Assembly (NCBI GenBank): GCA_049510975.1
Contig: JBEKYM010000029.1
Coordinates: forward strand, 11,107-75,106
DNA length: 64,000 nt
Source: JAKACA01 sp049510975
GTDB lineage: Bacteria > Actinomycetota > Acidimicrobiia > Acidimicrobiales > Bog-793
Reading direction: 5' to 3'
A program made the translations under genes and the position numbers. The notes under the pieces were generated by a model. The model saw nothing but the letters and a program-made list of their open reading frames with translations. It ran no database searches and was not told the origin of the DNA. Below are positions 40,846 to 49,673 of this stretch, one piece after another (position 1 is the first letter of the stretch; each line of letters begins with the position of its first letter).

Positions 40846-42539
40846 CCAGCGCCGGCAGCTCGTCGAGCCAGCGAAGGATCCGATCGGACCATCCGTGCAG
40901 ACTCGGTCCCCATGCCACTCGAGATCGTCAGGTTCTGAGCCGGCGAGCGCGATCCGTTGAAGCCGAGCAAGCCGACGAACACCGCCTTGACGGAGTAGGT
41001 GCCGGCACGGAGCTGGCTCGGCGTCAGCGTGCAGCTGCCGGTGCCCGAGCCGCTCAGCTCCGCCTTGCAGATCAGGTGCGTGCCGACGTCGACTTTGTAG
41101 ATTCCCGCCGGCGTGATGCCGGTGGGGGCGTCGACCGTCACGAGGAAGTCGGCCGCACCTTCCGATCCGACCACGACGGGCGACGTGAACGACAGCGTTG
41201 TGGTCGTCGCCGTGGGCTTGACGACCATGGTGGTCGACACCGTCGTCGGTGCGTAGGTGCCGGCGTCACTCGGATAGAAGGTGGCACTGAGGCTGTCAGT
41301 GCCGACTGGGAGCACGGTTCCGGCCGCCGGGGCGTAGACGAAGGTGCCGAGCACCGAGGCGCCCGCGTCGAGCTGGCCGGCCCCGAGCGGTGTCCCATAG
41401 GCGACCGAATGCGGCCGGTGCCAGGCGGTCGTGGGTATCAGCTTGTCGCTGGCGGTGTCCGGCAGTGTTTGCGCGTCTTGGCCAACCGTGGTGCAGTCCG
41501 TCGTGTCCGTGCAGCTGACGCCGTTGAACTGGCCGAAGCCCTGAGGGGACTGCACGTCGGCGGGAGGGTTCCACACACCGGCCGACTCGCTGTCGTACAT
41601 CGACTGGGCGCCACCCTGTTGTCCTACGGCGGTGCAGTCGGTCGGGTCGATGCAGCTCACGGCGCTGAACCCGCCGAATTGGTCTTGGGCGTTGACCTCG
41701 ACGGCAGGACCCCAGCTGCCGCCTGACTCGATGACGTAGAAGGGGAGCCCATTGAAATCCCCGCCCACGGCCGTGCAGTCTCCCGCTTCGGTGCAGCTCA
41801 CTCCCGCGTAGACACCGCCTCCTCCAGGGGCAGTGGTCTCGGTCGCCGAACCCCAGGTGTCGCTGGTCTCCGTGGCATACAGCGGCTCACCGTCGTAGTC
41901 CTCCCCCCCTGCAGTGCAGTCGTCGGCGTCGATGCAGCTCACGCTCGCGAAGAAGCCGCCACCGGTGATGGGCGTCTCGGTCGCCGAACCCCAGGATCCG
42001 TCCGACTCGATGCTGTAGAAGGGCTGGCCGTTGTCATCAGCGCCCACCGCGGTGCAGTCCTGCGAGTCGCTACAGCTGACGCCGAAGAAGACGCCGCCCG
42101 ACCCAGGGGCCGGCACTTCGGTGGCCGTGCCCCACGAGCCATCCGACTCGATGTCGGAGACGGGTTCGCCGTTGCCGTCGCTTCCGACGGCCGTGCAGTC
42201 GCCGACCCCGGTGCAGTCCACCGCCCAGAACGCCCCGGCGTCGCCCGGCGTCGTCACGGCCGTTGCCGTCCCCCAGGTGCCATCGGAGTCGGTGGCAGCG
42301 ATCGCCGTCCCGTTCCCGGTGTCGACTTCGCCGACGGCGGTGCAGTCGCCGGCACCGGTGCAGCTCACCGCGTTGAAGCCTGCCGGCTGCCCCGGCGCGG
42401 CGATGTCGACCGCCGAACCCCACGTCGTCGGAAGACCCGCAGCCGAGGCACCCTCGGGTCGCAGTAGCGAACCACCGACCAGGGCGGATCCGGCGAGTAT
42501 GGCCACGCCGACGGTGGCGAACACCTTCTGAGCTCCCAT
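40842..42539 (-). CDS. Secreted seven-repeat protein with Ig-like domains
   Basis: A 565-residue exported protein: signal peptide with cleavage after ASA near residue 33, then seven copies (residues 40-353) of a 43-46-residue unit whose core is VSCTxxxDCTAVG, each with a C-x5-C pair, followed by GxWGxAxE. Seven units suggest a seven-bladed beta-propeller, one disulfide per blade. Two Ig-like/MBG-type domains follow (residues 375-545). No catalytic site or anchor is visible. ATG at 42539 follows GGAGGGGGAAGCTC. Probably a surface or secreted binding protein. Confidence 0.78.
   Translation of the reverse strand: MGAQKVFATVGVAILAGSALVGGSLLRPEGASAAGLPTTWGSAVDIAAPGQPAGFNAVSCTGAGDCTAVGEVDTGNGTAIAATDSDGTWGTATAVTTPGDAGAFWAVDCTGVGDCTAVGSDGNGEPVSDIESDGSWGTATEVPAPGSGGVFFGVSCSDSQDCTAVGADDNGQPFYSIESDGSWGSATETPITGGGFFASVSCIDADDCTAGGEDYDGEPLYATETSDTWGSATETTAPGGGGVYAGVSCTEAGDCTAVGGDFNGLPFYVIESGGSWGPAVEVNAQDQFGGFSAVSCIDPTDCTAVGQQGGAQSMYDSESAGVWNPPADVQSPQGFGQFNGVSCTDTTDCTTVGQDAQTLPDTASDKLIPTTAWHRPHSVAYGTPLGAGQLDAGASVLGTFVYAPAAGTVLPVGTDSLSATFYPSDAGTYAPTTVSTTMVVKPTATTTTLSFTSPVVVGSEGAADFLVTVDAPTGITPAGIYKVDVGTHLICKAELSGSGTGSCTLTPSQLRAGTYSVKAVFVGLLGFNGSRSPAQNLTISSGMGTESARMVRSDPSLARRAAGAG
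41481..42422 (-). repeat. DNA coding for seven blade-like protein repeats
   Basis: Seven degenerate units of about 130-140 bases code for the VSCTxxxDCTAVG repeat. They are too diverged in DNA to be recent tandem duplications; conservation is at protein level. Confidence 0.75.
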
Positions 42540-42721
42540 GAGCTTCCCCCTCCAGGAACATGCCGCACGTCGGTAGCCGGCGGTACCGATCACCGCGTCG
42601 TGGACACTGGCAGAATTCCATACGCAGAGCCGAACATGCAAGGGCGCGCCGCCACGCCGCCACTTCCGCCGCGGCTGCTGCCGCTGCCTTGGTCGTGCCG
42701 AGCCGGGGCGCGGCAGCCCGG

Positions 42722-42727
42722 TAGCCT
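42722..42727 (+). promoter_or_regulatory. -10 box (TAGCCT) for leaderless pimA-like gene
   Basis: TAGCCT, six bases (CGGACG), then ATG at 42734. No Shine-Dalgarno. It sits in the 194-base gap divergent from the secreted repeat protein. Confidence 0.5.
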
Positions 42728-42733
42728 CGGACG

Positions 42734-43855
42734 ATGCGCGTGGCCATGGTGTGCCCGTACGACTTGTCGGTGCCCGGTGGCGTGCAGGCTCAGGTGAGCG
42801 GGCTGGCGGAGGCTTTGCAACGGGCGGGCATATCCGTGACGGTCATCTCGCCCTCGCCGCAGGGCCTCGCCGAGTCCGGAGCTGGTTACGAATTCGTCGG
42901 GGTCGGCCACAGTGTCAGCATCGCTGCCAACGGTTCGAGGGCTCCGGTCGCTCCCGGGCCGCTCGCCATGGCCCGGACGCTCCAAGCGCTCCGTCGCCTG
43001 GCGCCTGACGTCGTCCACGTGCACGAACCTCTCGCGCCCGGATCGTCGCTCGCCACCCTCATTGCCGGTCCGCGCCCGATCGTGGGGACGTTTCACCGCG
43101 CCGGTTCCGACGCGCTCTACCGGGCCGAGGGAGTCGTGCTGCGGCCGGCGGCGCGGCGCCTCGACGCCGTCGTGGCGGTGTCGGAGGCCGCCGGCGCCAC
43201 GGCCGGCGAAGTCCTTCGGATCCCGCCGGGATCGATCGAGATCATCCCGAACGGCGTCGATCTTCGGCAGTTCGTGACGCTTCGCCCCTCTGGGCCAGGC
43301 GCCGGCCGCACCGTGCTGTTCGTCGGGCGTCACGAGGAGCGAAAGGGCCTCGTCGTCCTCCTCGAAGCCTTCGAGATCCTTCGGAAGAACGGCCACGCGC
43401 ACATCGCCGAAGGACTGCCGCGGCTCCTCGTGGTCGGTGAAGGACCCGAAACGACGGCGTTGCGGCAGCGTTTCGGCAATAACGAGATCGAGTGGCTCGG
43501 GCCCGTGGGCGACGCCGAGAAGGCCCGCTTGCTCGGGTCGACCGACGTGTTCGTGGCGCCCTCGATCCGGGGGGAGTCCTTCGGCGTCATCCTCCTCGAA
43601 GCCATGGCAGCCGGCGCTCCCGTGATCGCCTCCGATCTGCCCGGATACCGGCTTGCGGCCGGCGGTGCCGCTCGCTTCGTGCCCGCCGGCGACGCCCCTG
43701 CCCTGGCCGAAGTGCTGGCTGCGGTGCTGGCGGACGCGGGCGAGCGGGAGCGGCTGGCGGGACTGGCGGCGGAGTGGGCGACGGGTTTCTCCTTGGACTC
43801 CATCGCCGAGCGCTACCTTCGGGTGTACGCCAGCCTCGGCGTCCGCCGGCCCTAA
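42734..43855 (+). CDS. pimA: GT4 glycosyltransferase, PimA-like phosphatidylinositol mannosyltransferase
   Basis: A 373-residue GT-B enzyme. The N-terminal domain has VPGGVQAQVSGLAEAL and HVHEPLAPG; the C-terminal GDP-mannose site includes GRHEERKGL and the E-x7-E pair in RGESFGVILLEAMAAG. Order after the PI synthase and PIM acyltransferase genes, which it follows in Mycobacterium (Rv2612c-Rv2611c-Rv2610c), supports PimA, the first mannosyl transfer to PI at the inner membrane. Here an island of about 7 kb separates it from them. Confidence 0.85.
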   Translation: MRVAMVCPYDLSVPGGVQAQVSGLAEALQRAGISVTVISPSPQGLAESGAGYEFVGVGHSVSIAANGSRAPVAPGPLAMARTLQALRRLAPDVVHVHEPLAPGSSLATLIAGPRPIVGTFHRAGSDALYRAEGVVLRPAARRLDAVVAVSEAAGATAGEVLRIPPGSIEIIPNGVDLRQFVTLRPSGPGAGRTVLFVGRHEERKGLVVLLEAFEILRKNGHAHIAEGLPRLLVVGEGPETTALRQRFGNNEIEWLGPVGDAEKARLLGSTDVFVAPSIRGESFGVILLEAMAAGAPVIASDLPGYRLAAGGAARFVPAGDAPALAEVLAAVLADAGERERLAGLAAEWATGFSLDSIAERYLRVYASLGVRRP

Positions 43856-43858
43856 GAT
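43853..43858 (+). promoter_or_regulatory. Putative -10 box (TAAGAT) before the M48 peptidase gene
   Basis: TAAGAT overlaps the stop of the pimA-like gene and lies seven bases before GTG at 43866; no Shine-Dalgarno. Confidence 0.35.
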
Positions 43859-43865
43859 CGACGGC

Positions 43866-44789
43866 GTGCCATCCTCGACGAGGTCCCGATCTCGTCGCGA
43901 GCGGCCGAGGCACGACCCCGAGGAGCGCATGCGGCGCAACCGTGAGGCGCAGGAGGCCGCCTACGAGACCGCCAAGATCGTGCTCGCCCGCTCCGCCTCC
44001 CGTCGGGATGCCGAATGGCGGGCGGCGGCCGACGCCAACCGCCGGAAAGTCTGGCTCGTGCTCTGCCTGCCGGCGATCGTGGGCGTCTTCGTCCTGCTCT
44101 GCGGCATCGTCGTGCCACTGCTGTTGGCGGTTGGCGCCGCCCTGCTCCTCGCCTGGATCGTCATCGCCGCTGTGACCTGGTCGCGAGCTTCCTCGTCGCT
44201 GCTCTCGCAGCTCGGAGGTACCGACCCCGCCGGCGCGGTGTCTGCGGGCCACATCTCAGACCTCGGGGCCGAGCGCTTGGCCGACCTGGCGGAGGGCATG
44301 TGCGCCGCGCTCGGGTTGCCGATGCCCGAGTTGCGGGTGCTGGCGGACGCGGTTCCGAACGCCATCGCCGTCGGGCGGCGCCACGATGACGCCGCCCTCG
44401 TCGTCACGTCCGGCCTCGTTGCCTCGCTCGATCGCATCGAGCTCGAAGCTGTCGTCGCTCATGAGCTGGCCCATGTGAAGCGGCTGGACGTGGCAGCCGC
44501 CGCCCTCGCCGCAACGGGGGTCGGTCGGGCGTTCTCGGCACTGACGGGGGAGCGGGGCACGATCTGGCTGGTGGGATCGGACCGCGAGATCCGGGCAGAC
44601 CTGGCAGCTGTCGCCACAACTCGGTACCCGCCTGGCTTGATCGCCGCCCTCGAGCGGATCGGCTCCCCGGGCGACAACCGGCCGGCGAGCCTTCCTCCCG
44701 GCGTGGCGGCGCGGACGGCCGGAAGCTGGCTCGTGCCCCTGGTGGGGCCTAGCCTCGACGGGCGTCTCGAGGTGCTGAGAGAGCTGTGA
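43866..44789 (+). CDS. M48-family (HtpX-like) membrane metallopeptidase
   Basis: A 307-residue zinc protease. After a basic N-terminus, two membrane helices span residues 62-105; the active site is HELAH (199-203) with the third zinc ligand E241 in REIRADLAAVA. HtpX-type enzymes degrade damaged membrane proteins on the cytoplasmic side. The catalytic set is complete though the C-terminal part is shorter than in E. coli HtpX. It lies between the pimA-like gene and pdxS. Confidence 0.85.
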   Translation: MPSSTRSRSRRERPRHDPEERMRRNREAQEAAYETAKIVLARSASRRDAEWRAAADANRRKVWLVLCLPAIVGVFVLLCGIVVPLLLAVGAALLLAWIVIAAVTWSRASSSLLSQLGGTDPAGAVSAGHISDLGAERLADLAEGMCAALGLPMPELRVLADAVPNAIAVGRRHDDAALVVTSGLVASLDRIELEAVVAHELAHVKRLDVAAAALAATGVGRAFSALTGERGTIWLVGSDREIRADLAAVATTRYPPGLIAALERIGSPGDNRPASLPPGVAARTAGSWLVPLVGPSLDGRLEVLREL

Positions 44790-44805
44790 ACGCCAGCAGA
44801 ACCCG

Positions 44806-44811
44806 TAGAAT
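44806..44811 (+). promoter_or_regulatory. -10 box (TAGAAT) for leaderless pdxS
   Basis: TAGAAT is followed by GGCACC and then ATG at 44818. It is one of the two closest matches to TATAAT among the leaderless boxes. Confidence 0.55.
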
Positions 44812-44817
44812 GGCACC

Positions 44818-45738
44818 ATGGGCTCGCCTGCAGACGCTGATCGGAAGCCGTTGACAGAGACGCGGACGACCGGGACCGCCCGGGTCAAGCGCGGCCTCGC
44901 GGAGATGCTCCGCGGCGGCGTGATCATGGACGTGGTCAATGCCGAGCAGGCCAAGATCGCCGAAGACGCCGGCGCCGTCGCCGTCATGGCCCTCGAGCGA
45001 GTTCCGGCGGACATCCGTAGGGACGGCGGTGTCGCCCGCATGAGCGACCCGGCGCTCGTGGAAGGGATCCAGGACGCCGTCACGATCCCGGTCATGGCCA
45101 AGGCCCGCATCGGCCACTTCGCCGAGGCGCAGGTGCTGGAAGCGCTCCGAGTCGACTACATCGACGAGAGCGAAGTGCTCACACCAGCCGACGAGGCGTA
45201 CCACATCGACAAATGGAAGTTCCAGGTCCCGTTCGTCTGTGGGGCCACGAACCTCGGGGAGGCGCTCCGCCGGCTGTCGGAAGGTGCCGCCCTCATCCGC
45301 TCGAAGGGAGAGGCCGGCACGGGCAACGTCGTCGAGGCGGTCCGCCACCTTCGCTCCATTCTCGGTGACATCCACAAGCTGTCGACGGCCGATTCTGCCG
45401 AGCTCTACGGCTGGGCGAAGAACCTGCAGGCGCCCATCGACCTCGTCGAGGAGGTGGCGGCGGCGGGCAAGCTGCCCGTGCCGTTGTTCTGCGCCGGCGG
45501 GCTTGCCACTCCGGCCGACGCCGCCCTCGTGATGCAGCTCGGAGCCGAAGCCGTGTTCGTCGGTTCGGGGATCTTCAAGAGCAGCGACCCGGCTCGGCGG
45601 GCGCGGGCGATCGTGGAAGCAACCGCCCACTTCGAGGATGCCGAGATCGTCGCCAAGGTGTCGCGAGGTCTCGGTGACGCCATGGCCGGCGCCGAGATCG
45701 GCACGCTCGAGGTGAAGCTGGCCGAGCGCGGCTGGTAG
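44818..45738 (+). CDS. pdxS: Pyridoxal 5'-phosphate synthase subunit PdxS
   Basis: A 306-residue TIM-barrel enzyme that builds PLP from ribose 5-phosphate, glyceraldehyde 3-phosphate and ammonia. Marks include KRGLAEMLRGGVIMDVVNAE, ARMSDPALVEGI, the catalytic Lys in VMAKARIGHFAEAQ and the second Lys region (NVVEAVRHLRSILGDI). Typical length. The glutaminase gene pdxT begins four bases after its stop; the pair forms the 12+12 synthase complex. Confidence 0.97.
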   Translation: MGSPADADRKPLTETRTTGTARVKRGLAEMLRGGVIMDVVNAEQAKIAEDAGAVAVMALERVPADIRRDGGVARMSDPALVEGIQDAVTIPVMAKARIGHFAEAQVLEALRVDYIDESEVLTPADEAYHIDKWKFQVPFVCGATNLGEALRRLSEGAALIRSKGEAGTGNVVEAVRHLRSILGDIHKLSTADSAELYGWAKNLQAPIDLVEEVAAAGKLPVPLFCAGGLATPADAALVMQLGAEAVFVGSGIFKSSDPARRARAIVEATAHFEDAEIVAKVSRGLGDAMAGAEIGTLEVKLAERGW

Positions 45739-45742
45739 CCGG

Positions 45743-46402
45743 GTGCCGTCGACACATTCGGCGCACCCGACCGCAGCTGCTCGAGTCGGCGTGCTCGCGC
45801 TGCAGGGTGATGTGCGCGAACATCTCGCCGTCCTCTCCGGGCTCGGCGCCGTTGGCGTGAGCGTGCGCCGGCCGTTCGAACTGCAGGGCCTGCAGGCCCT
45901 CGTGCTCCCGGGCGGGGAGTCGACGACGATGTCGCTCCTGCTGCAGTCGTCCGGCCTGCTTCCCGAGATCGAGAAGCTCGTCGAGGACGGGATGCCGATG
46001 CTCGGCACCTGCGCCGGCATGATCCTGTTGAGCAAGGAGATCCTCGACGGCCGGCCAGACCAGGTCAGCTTGAACGGGATCGACCTGGTCGTGCGCCGGA
46101 ACGCCTTCGGGCGCCAGCTCGAGTCCTTCGAGACCGAGCTCGAGGTGAGCGGCGTAGACGGCGGGCCGATGCACGCCGTGTTCATCCGGGCCCCCATCGT
46201 CGAGTCGGCCGGGCCTGGCGTCGAGGTCTTGGCGTCGGTAGCCCTCGACCGCCCGGGCGCCGCCAGCCAGACGGCGATCGGTGAACGACCCGTCGTCTGC
46301 CGGCAGGGAGCGGTCATCGTGGCGGCGTTCCACCCGGAGCTCTCCGGTGATGGGAGGCTGCACCAGATGTTGTTGGACCAGATCGAGGTCGAGGGAGACT
46401 GA
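45743..46402 (+). CDS. pdxT: Pyridoxal 5'-phosphate synthase glutaminase PdxT
   Basis: A 219-residue class-I glutaminase supplying ammonia to PdxS. The triad is present: Cys in MLGTCAGMI, His and Glu in FHPELS, and the glutamine-binding LPGGESTT. GTG at 45743 adds about 13 residues before VGVLALQGDV, the usual N-terminus. Its stop is three bases from yebC. Confidence 0.95.
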   Translation: MPSTHSAHPTAAARVGVLALQGDVREHLAVLSGLGAVGVSVRRPFELQGLQALVLPGGESTTMSLLLQSSGLLPEIEKLVEDGMPMLGTCAGMILLSKEILDGRPDQVSLNGIDLVVRRNAFGRQLESFETELEVSGVDGGPMHAVFIRAPIVESAGPGVEVLASVALDRPGAASQTAIGERPVVCRQGAVIVAAFHPELSGDGRLHQMLLDQIEVEGD

Positions 46403-46405
46403 ACG

Positions 46406-47155
46406 ATGTCGGGTCATTCCAAGTGGGCGACGACCAAGCACCGCAAGGGCGCGGTCGACAAGGCACGCGGCAAGCTGTTCGCCAAGCTCATCCGCCAGGT
46501 CGAGGTGGCCGCCCGCGAGGGCGGTGGCGACCTCAATGCCAATGCCACGTTGCGGGCCATGTTTGCGAAAGCGAGGGAGTCCTCCGTGCCCCTCGACACC
46601 ATCGAGCGGGCGATCAAGCGCGGGACCGGGGAGCTCGAGGGCGTCCGCTACGAGCCGGTGGCCTACGAGGGTTATGCCCCGTCCGGCGTTGCCATGATCG
46701 TCGAGTGCCTCACCGACAACCGCAACCGCACCGGTGCCGACATCCGCTCGCTGTTCTCGCGCAACGGTGGGTCCATGGCAGAGCCGGGCGCGGTGGCTTG
46801 GCAATTCGACCGCAAGGGCGTGGTCGTGCTGCCGAAGTCCGTCGGTGAGGACGAGCTCATGGGCGTCGCCCTCGAAGCCGGCGCCGAGGACCTGGCGGAC
46901 GAGGGCTCCGACTGGATGCTCACGTCCGACCCACACGACTTGCAGGCGTTGAAGACCGCTCTCGAGGAGGCGAAGTTCCCCGTCGAGAGCGCAGATTTGG
47001 AGATGGTGCCCAACACTCGCGTCGAGATCGACAACGAGTCGACGGCCAAGCGGATCCTGAAGCTCATCGAAGTGCTCGAGGACCACGACGACGTGCAGAA
47101 CGTCTGGTCGAACTTCGACATCCCCGACGCGATTCTCGAGAGCGTCGAGCTGTGA
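46406..47155 (+). CDS. YebC/PmpR-family protein (translation/transcription factor)
   Basis: A 249-residue protein with the invariant N-terminus MSGHSKWATTKHRKGAVDKA and three-domain organisation; YEGYAPSGVAMIVECLTDNR is the family core. YebC proteins were long called transcriptional regulators and recently shown to help ribosomes at proline-rich stalls. It is located, as in Mycobacterium, between pdxT and ruvC. Confidence 0.95.
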   Translation: MSGHSKWATTKHRKGAVDKARGKLFAKLIRQVEVAAREGGGDLNANATLRAMFAKARESSVPLDTIERAIKRGTGELEGVRYEPVAYEGYAPSGVAMIVECLTDNRNRTGADIRSLFSRNGGSMAEPGAVAWQFDRKGVVVLPKSVGEDELMGVALEAGAEDLADEGSDWMLTSDPHDLQALKTALEEAKFPVESADLEMVPNTRVEIDNESTAKRILKLIEVLEDHDDVQNVWSNFDIPDAILESVEL

Positions 47156-47231
47156 GCATCCAGCTCTGAGCCCGATTACCGGCGCCGGCGGCTGCTCGGG
47201 GAGCATCCGCGTGCCGGGCGGCCGCCGGAGT

Positions 47232-47237
47232 TACGAT
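47232..47237 (+). promoter_or_regulatory. Putative -10 box (TACGAT) before ruvC
   Basis: TACGAT is followed by seven bases and the ATG at 47245; no Shine-Dalgarno. No LexA-type GAAC-N4-GTTC box was seen in the 89-base gap. Confidence 0.45.
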
Positions 47238-47244
47238 CGAACGG

Positions 47245-47760
47245 ATGTTTGTGCTTGGCATCGACCCGGGGCTCTCGCGGTGCGGCTACGGCTGTGTCAC
47301 GCGAGCCGAGCGCGGGGGCGGTTACCGGACGGTTGCCGCAGGAGTCGTGACGACCTCGCCGGCCGATGCAGTCCCCGATCGGCTGGCGACGTTGCGGGCC
47401 GATCTCGACGGTCTCCTCACTGAGCTCCGGCCGGACGTTCTTGTCATCGAGCGCATCTTCTTCCGCTCCAACGCCCGCACGGCCATGTCGGTGGGCCAAG
47501 CGAGCGGCGTGGCCTTGCTCACCGCCGTCGAGCACAGCTGCCGCGTGGCCGAGTACACCGCCGCTGAGGTCAAGCTTGCGGTCACCGGCTACGGGAACGC
47601 GCCGAAAGAACAGGTCCAGGCGATGGTGGCACGGCTCCTGCAGCTCCCGGCGATCCCGCCTCCTGCCGATATCGCCGACGCCCTCGCACTGGCGATCTGC
47701 CATCTCGGTGCCGCCAGTTGGGAACAGGAGCGGGCGATGATGAAGGGGCTCGCCGGATGA
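47245..47760 (+). CDS. ruvC: Holliday-junction resolvase RuvC
   Basis: A 171-residue endonuclease that cuts Holliday junctions. Catalytic acids appear at expected places: D in LGIDPGLSRCG, E in VIERIFFRSN, and the C-terminal DIADALALAICH pair. Its stop overlaps ruvA (ATGA), with ruvB next, so resolvase and branch-migration motor are made together. Confidence 0.96.
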   Translation: MFVLGIDPGLSRCGYGCVTRAERGGGYRTVAAGVVTTSPADAVPDRLATLRADLDGLLTELRPDVLVIERIFFRSNARTAMSVGQASGVALLTAVEHSCRVAEYTAAEVKLAVTGYGNAPKEQVQAMVARLLQLPAIPPPADIADALALAICHLGAASWEQERAMMKGLAG

Positions 47761-48419
47761 TCGGGTACCTGAGAGGCGCCGTCATCGAGCGCCGGCCGGT
47801 GGGCGACACCGCCGTCGAGATCGTGCTCGACGTCGGCGGCGTCGGTTACCGCGTGCACGTGTCGCCTCGGCTGGCGGCGTCGTTCGGATCAGTCGGAGTC
47901 GGCTCGGGCTTTGCGAGCTCGGGCTCGATCGGCGCTACAGCCCTCTCGCCGACGGCAGCGCTCTCGGTCCATACCCATGTACGGGAAGGTGCCATCACCC
48001 TCTACGGCTTTGCGGACGCCGACGAGCGGCGCGCCTTCGAACTGCTCCTCGGCGCCCACGGTGTCGGACCTTCGCTGGCGCTGGCCATCGTGGCGGTGCA
48101 CGGTCCCGACCGCCTCGTCGAGATCGTCGCCGGCGATGACATCGACGCCCTCACGCTCGTGCCCGGCGTGGGGCGCAAGACGGCGATGCGGCTGCTCGTG
48201 GATTTGAAGTCGCGTTTCGGCGAGCTCGATGGAACGATCTCCTCGGCCGTCTCGCTGCTCGGCGGCACGCCCTCTCCCGCGAGTGAGGTGGCCGACGCCC
48301 TGACCCAGCTCGGCTACGGCCCCGACGAGGTCCGGGCGGCCGTGCGCACCCTGCCGGCAGAAGGAACCGTGGAGGAGTTGCTGCGCAGGGCCTTGCGAGA
48401 GCTGGCGCCGAGGCGATGA
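47757..48419 (+). CDS. ruvA: Holliday-junction branch-migration protein RuvA
   Basis: A 220-residue junction-binding subunit. It starts MIGYLRGAVIERR, has helix-hairpin-helix motifs (GVGPSLALAIV and VPGVGRKTAMRLLVDL) and a C-terminal domain III (DALTQLGYGPDEV) that contacts RuvB. A 25-residue Ser/Gly/Ala insert (SVGVGSGFASSGSIGATALS) interrupts domain I near residue 50 and is unusual. Overlaps both neighbours by four bases. Confidence 0.95.
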   Translation: MIGYLRGAVIERRPVGDTAVEIVLDVGGVGYRVHVSPRLAASFGSVGVGSGFASSGSIGATALSPTAALSVHTHVREGAITLYGFADADERRAFELLLGAHGVGPSLALAIVAVHGPDRLVEIVAGDDIDALTLVPGVGRKTAMRLLVDLKSRFGELDGTISSAVSLLGGTPSPASEVADALTQLGYGPDEVRAAVRTLPAEGTVEELLRRALRELAPRR

Positions 48420-49633
48420 GCCCTCGCCGGGAAGTCATCCGCGACGTCCTCGCCGAGGACGACGCCTGCGCCGACGTCATGGACGGCGACGACCGCCCGC
48501 TCGACCCGACCGCCGACGAGAGCGAGCTGCAGCTCGAAGCCGGTCTGCGGCCCCGCCGCCTGGAGGACTTCGTCGGTCAGGCCGATCTGAAGGAACGGCT
48601 CTCGATCGTGCTCGAGGCCGCCCGCAAACGCGAGCAGGCGGTCGACCACCTTCTCTTCGCCGGCCCGCCGGGCCTCGGCAAGACGACGCTCGCCGGAATC
48701 GTGGCTGCCGAGATGGGTGCCAGCTTCCGCGTCACCTCTGGGCCGGCGCTGGTGCGCACTGGCGACGTGGCGGCCATCCTCACGGACCTACAACCCGGTG
48801 ACGTGCTCTTCATTGACGAGATCCACCGGTTGGGCCGTGCGGTCGAGGAAGTGCTCTACCCGGCGATGGAGGACTTCCAGCTCGACATCGTCCTCGGGAA
48901 AGGCCCGACGGCCCGTTCCATCCGACTCGACGTCCCTCGCTTCACCCTGATCGGAGCCACGACACGCACCGGTCTTGTAACCGGTCCGTTGCGCGACCGG
49001 TTCGGTTTCGTCGCCCGGCTCGACCATTACCGCCCCGAAGAGCTGGAAGCGATCGTGCGGCGGTCGGCCCGTCTCTTCGGTACTGAGCTCACCGCCGGCG
49101 GCGCCGCCGAGATCGCCAGCCGCTCTCGGGGAACGCCCCGCCTGGCGATCCGGCTCCTGCGCCGAGTTCGCGACTTCGTCGAGGTGCGAGGCGAAGGCGT
49201 TGTCACGCGGGAGACCGCACGCGAAGGGCTCGAGACCTTCGGTGTCGACGAGCTCGGCCTCGACCGGGTCGACCGGATGATCCTCGAGACGCTCTGCCTA
49301 GCCTTTCCCGGCCGGCCCATCGGTCTGTCCCACCTCGCCGTCAGCGTCGGCGAGGAGCCAGAGACGGTCGAGGACACCTATGAGCCCTACCTGTTGAAAG
49401 CGGGGCTCGTGTTGCGCACGCCGCGGGGACGGATGGCGACACCGACGGCCTTCGAACACCTGGGCGTGGCCGTGCCGGCCCACTTCGACACCGATGGCGT
49501 CACCGGATCGGACATCCTCTACGGCCGCACGGCGCGCACGAGGGCCCGGCAGGGAGCGCTGGACAGCCCGAGCCTGTTCGATGCCATCGGCGAGGACGAC
49601 TCCTGCCCGGAGGGAGGGCTCCACAAGGAGTAA
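48416..49633 (+). CDS. ruvB: Holliday-junction branch-migration ATPase RuvB
   Basis: A 405-residue AAA+ ATPase. Walker A GPPGLGKTTL, Walker B FIDEIHRLG, sensor TTRTGLVTGPLRDRFGF and the winged-helix C-terminus (YEPYLLKAGLVLRTPRGRMAT) are all present. It is longer than the usual 340 residues because of a 35-residue acidic N-terminal stretch and a 45-residue C-terminal extension past the DNA-binding wing. ATG at 48416 overlaps ruvA by ATGA. Confidence 0.96.
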   Translation: MSPRREVIRDVLAEDDACADVMDGDDRPLDPTADESELQLEAGLRPRRLEDFVGQADLKERLSIVLEAARKREQAVDHLLFAGPPGLGKTTLAGIVAAEMGASFRVTSGPALVRTGDVAAILTDLQPGDVLFIDEIHRLGRAVEEVLYPAMEDFQLDIVLGKGPTARSIRLDVPRFTLIGATTRTGLVTGPLRDRFGFVARLDHYRPEELEAIVRRSARLFGTELTAGGAAEIASRSRGTPRLAIRLLRRVRDFVEVRGEGVVTRETAREGLETFGVDELGLDRVDRMILETLCLAFPGRPIGLSHLAVSVGEEPETVEDTYEPYLLKAGLVLRTPRGRMATPTAFEHLGVAVPAHFDTDGVTGSDILYGRTARTRARQGALDSPSLFDAIGEDDSCPEGGLHKE

Positions 49634-49642
49634 GGTGTCGGT

Positions 49643-49656
49643 TCGATTCGAATCGA
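49643..49656. promoter_or_regulatory. 14-bp perfect palindrome between ruvB and yajC
   Basis: TCGATTCGAATCGA lies ten bases after the ruvB stop and 17 bases before the yajC ATG. It does not match the actinobacterial LexA consensus. It may be an operator or a small hairpin separating the two units. Confidence 0.4.
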
Positions 49657-49673
49657 CCCAGCGCAGGGAGCCG

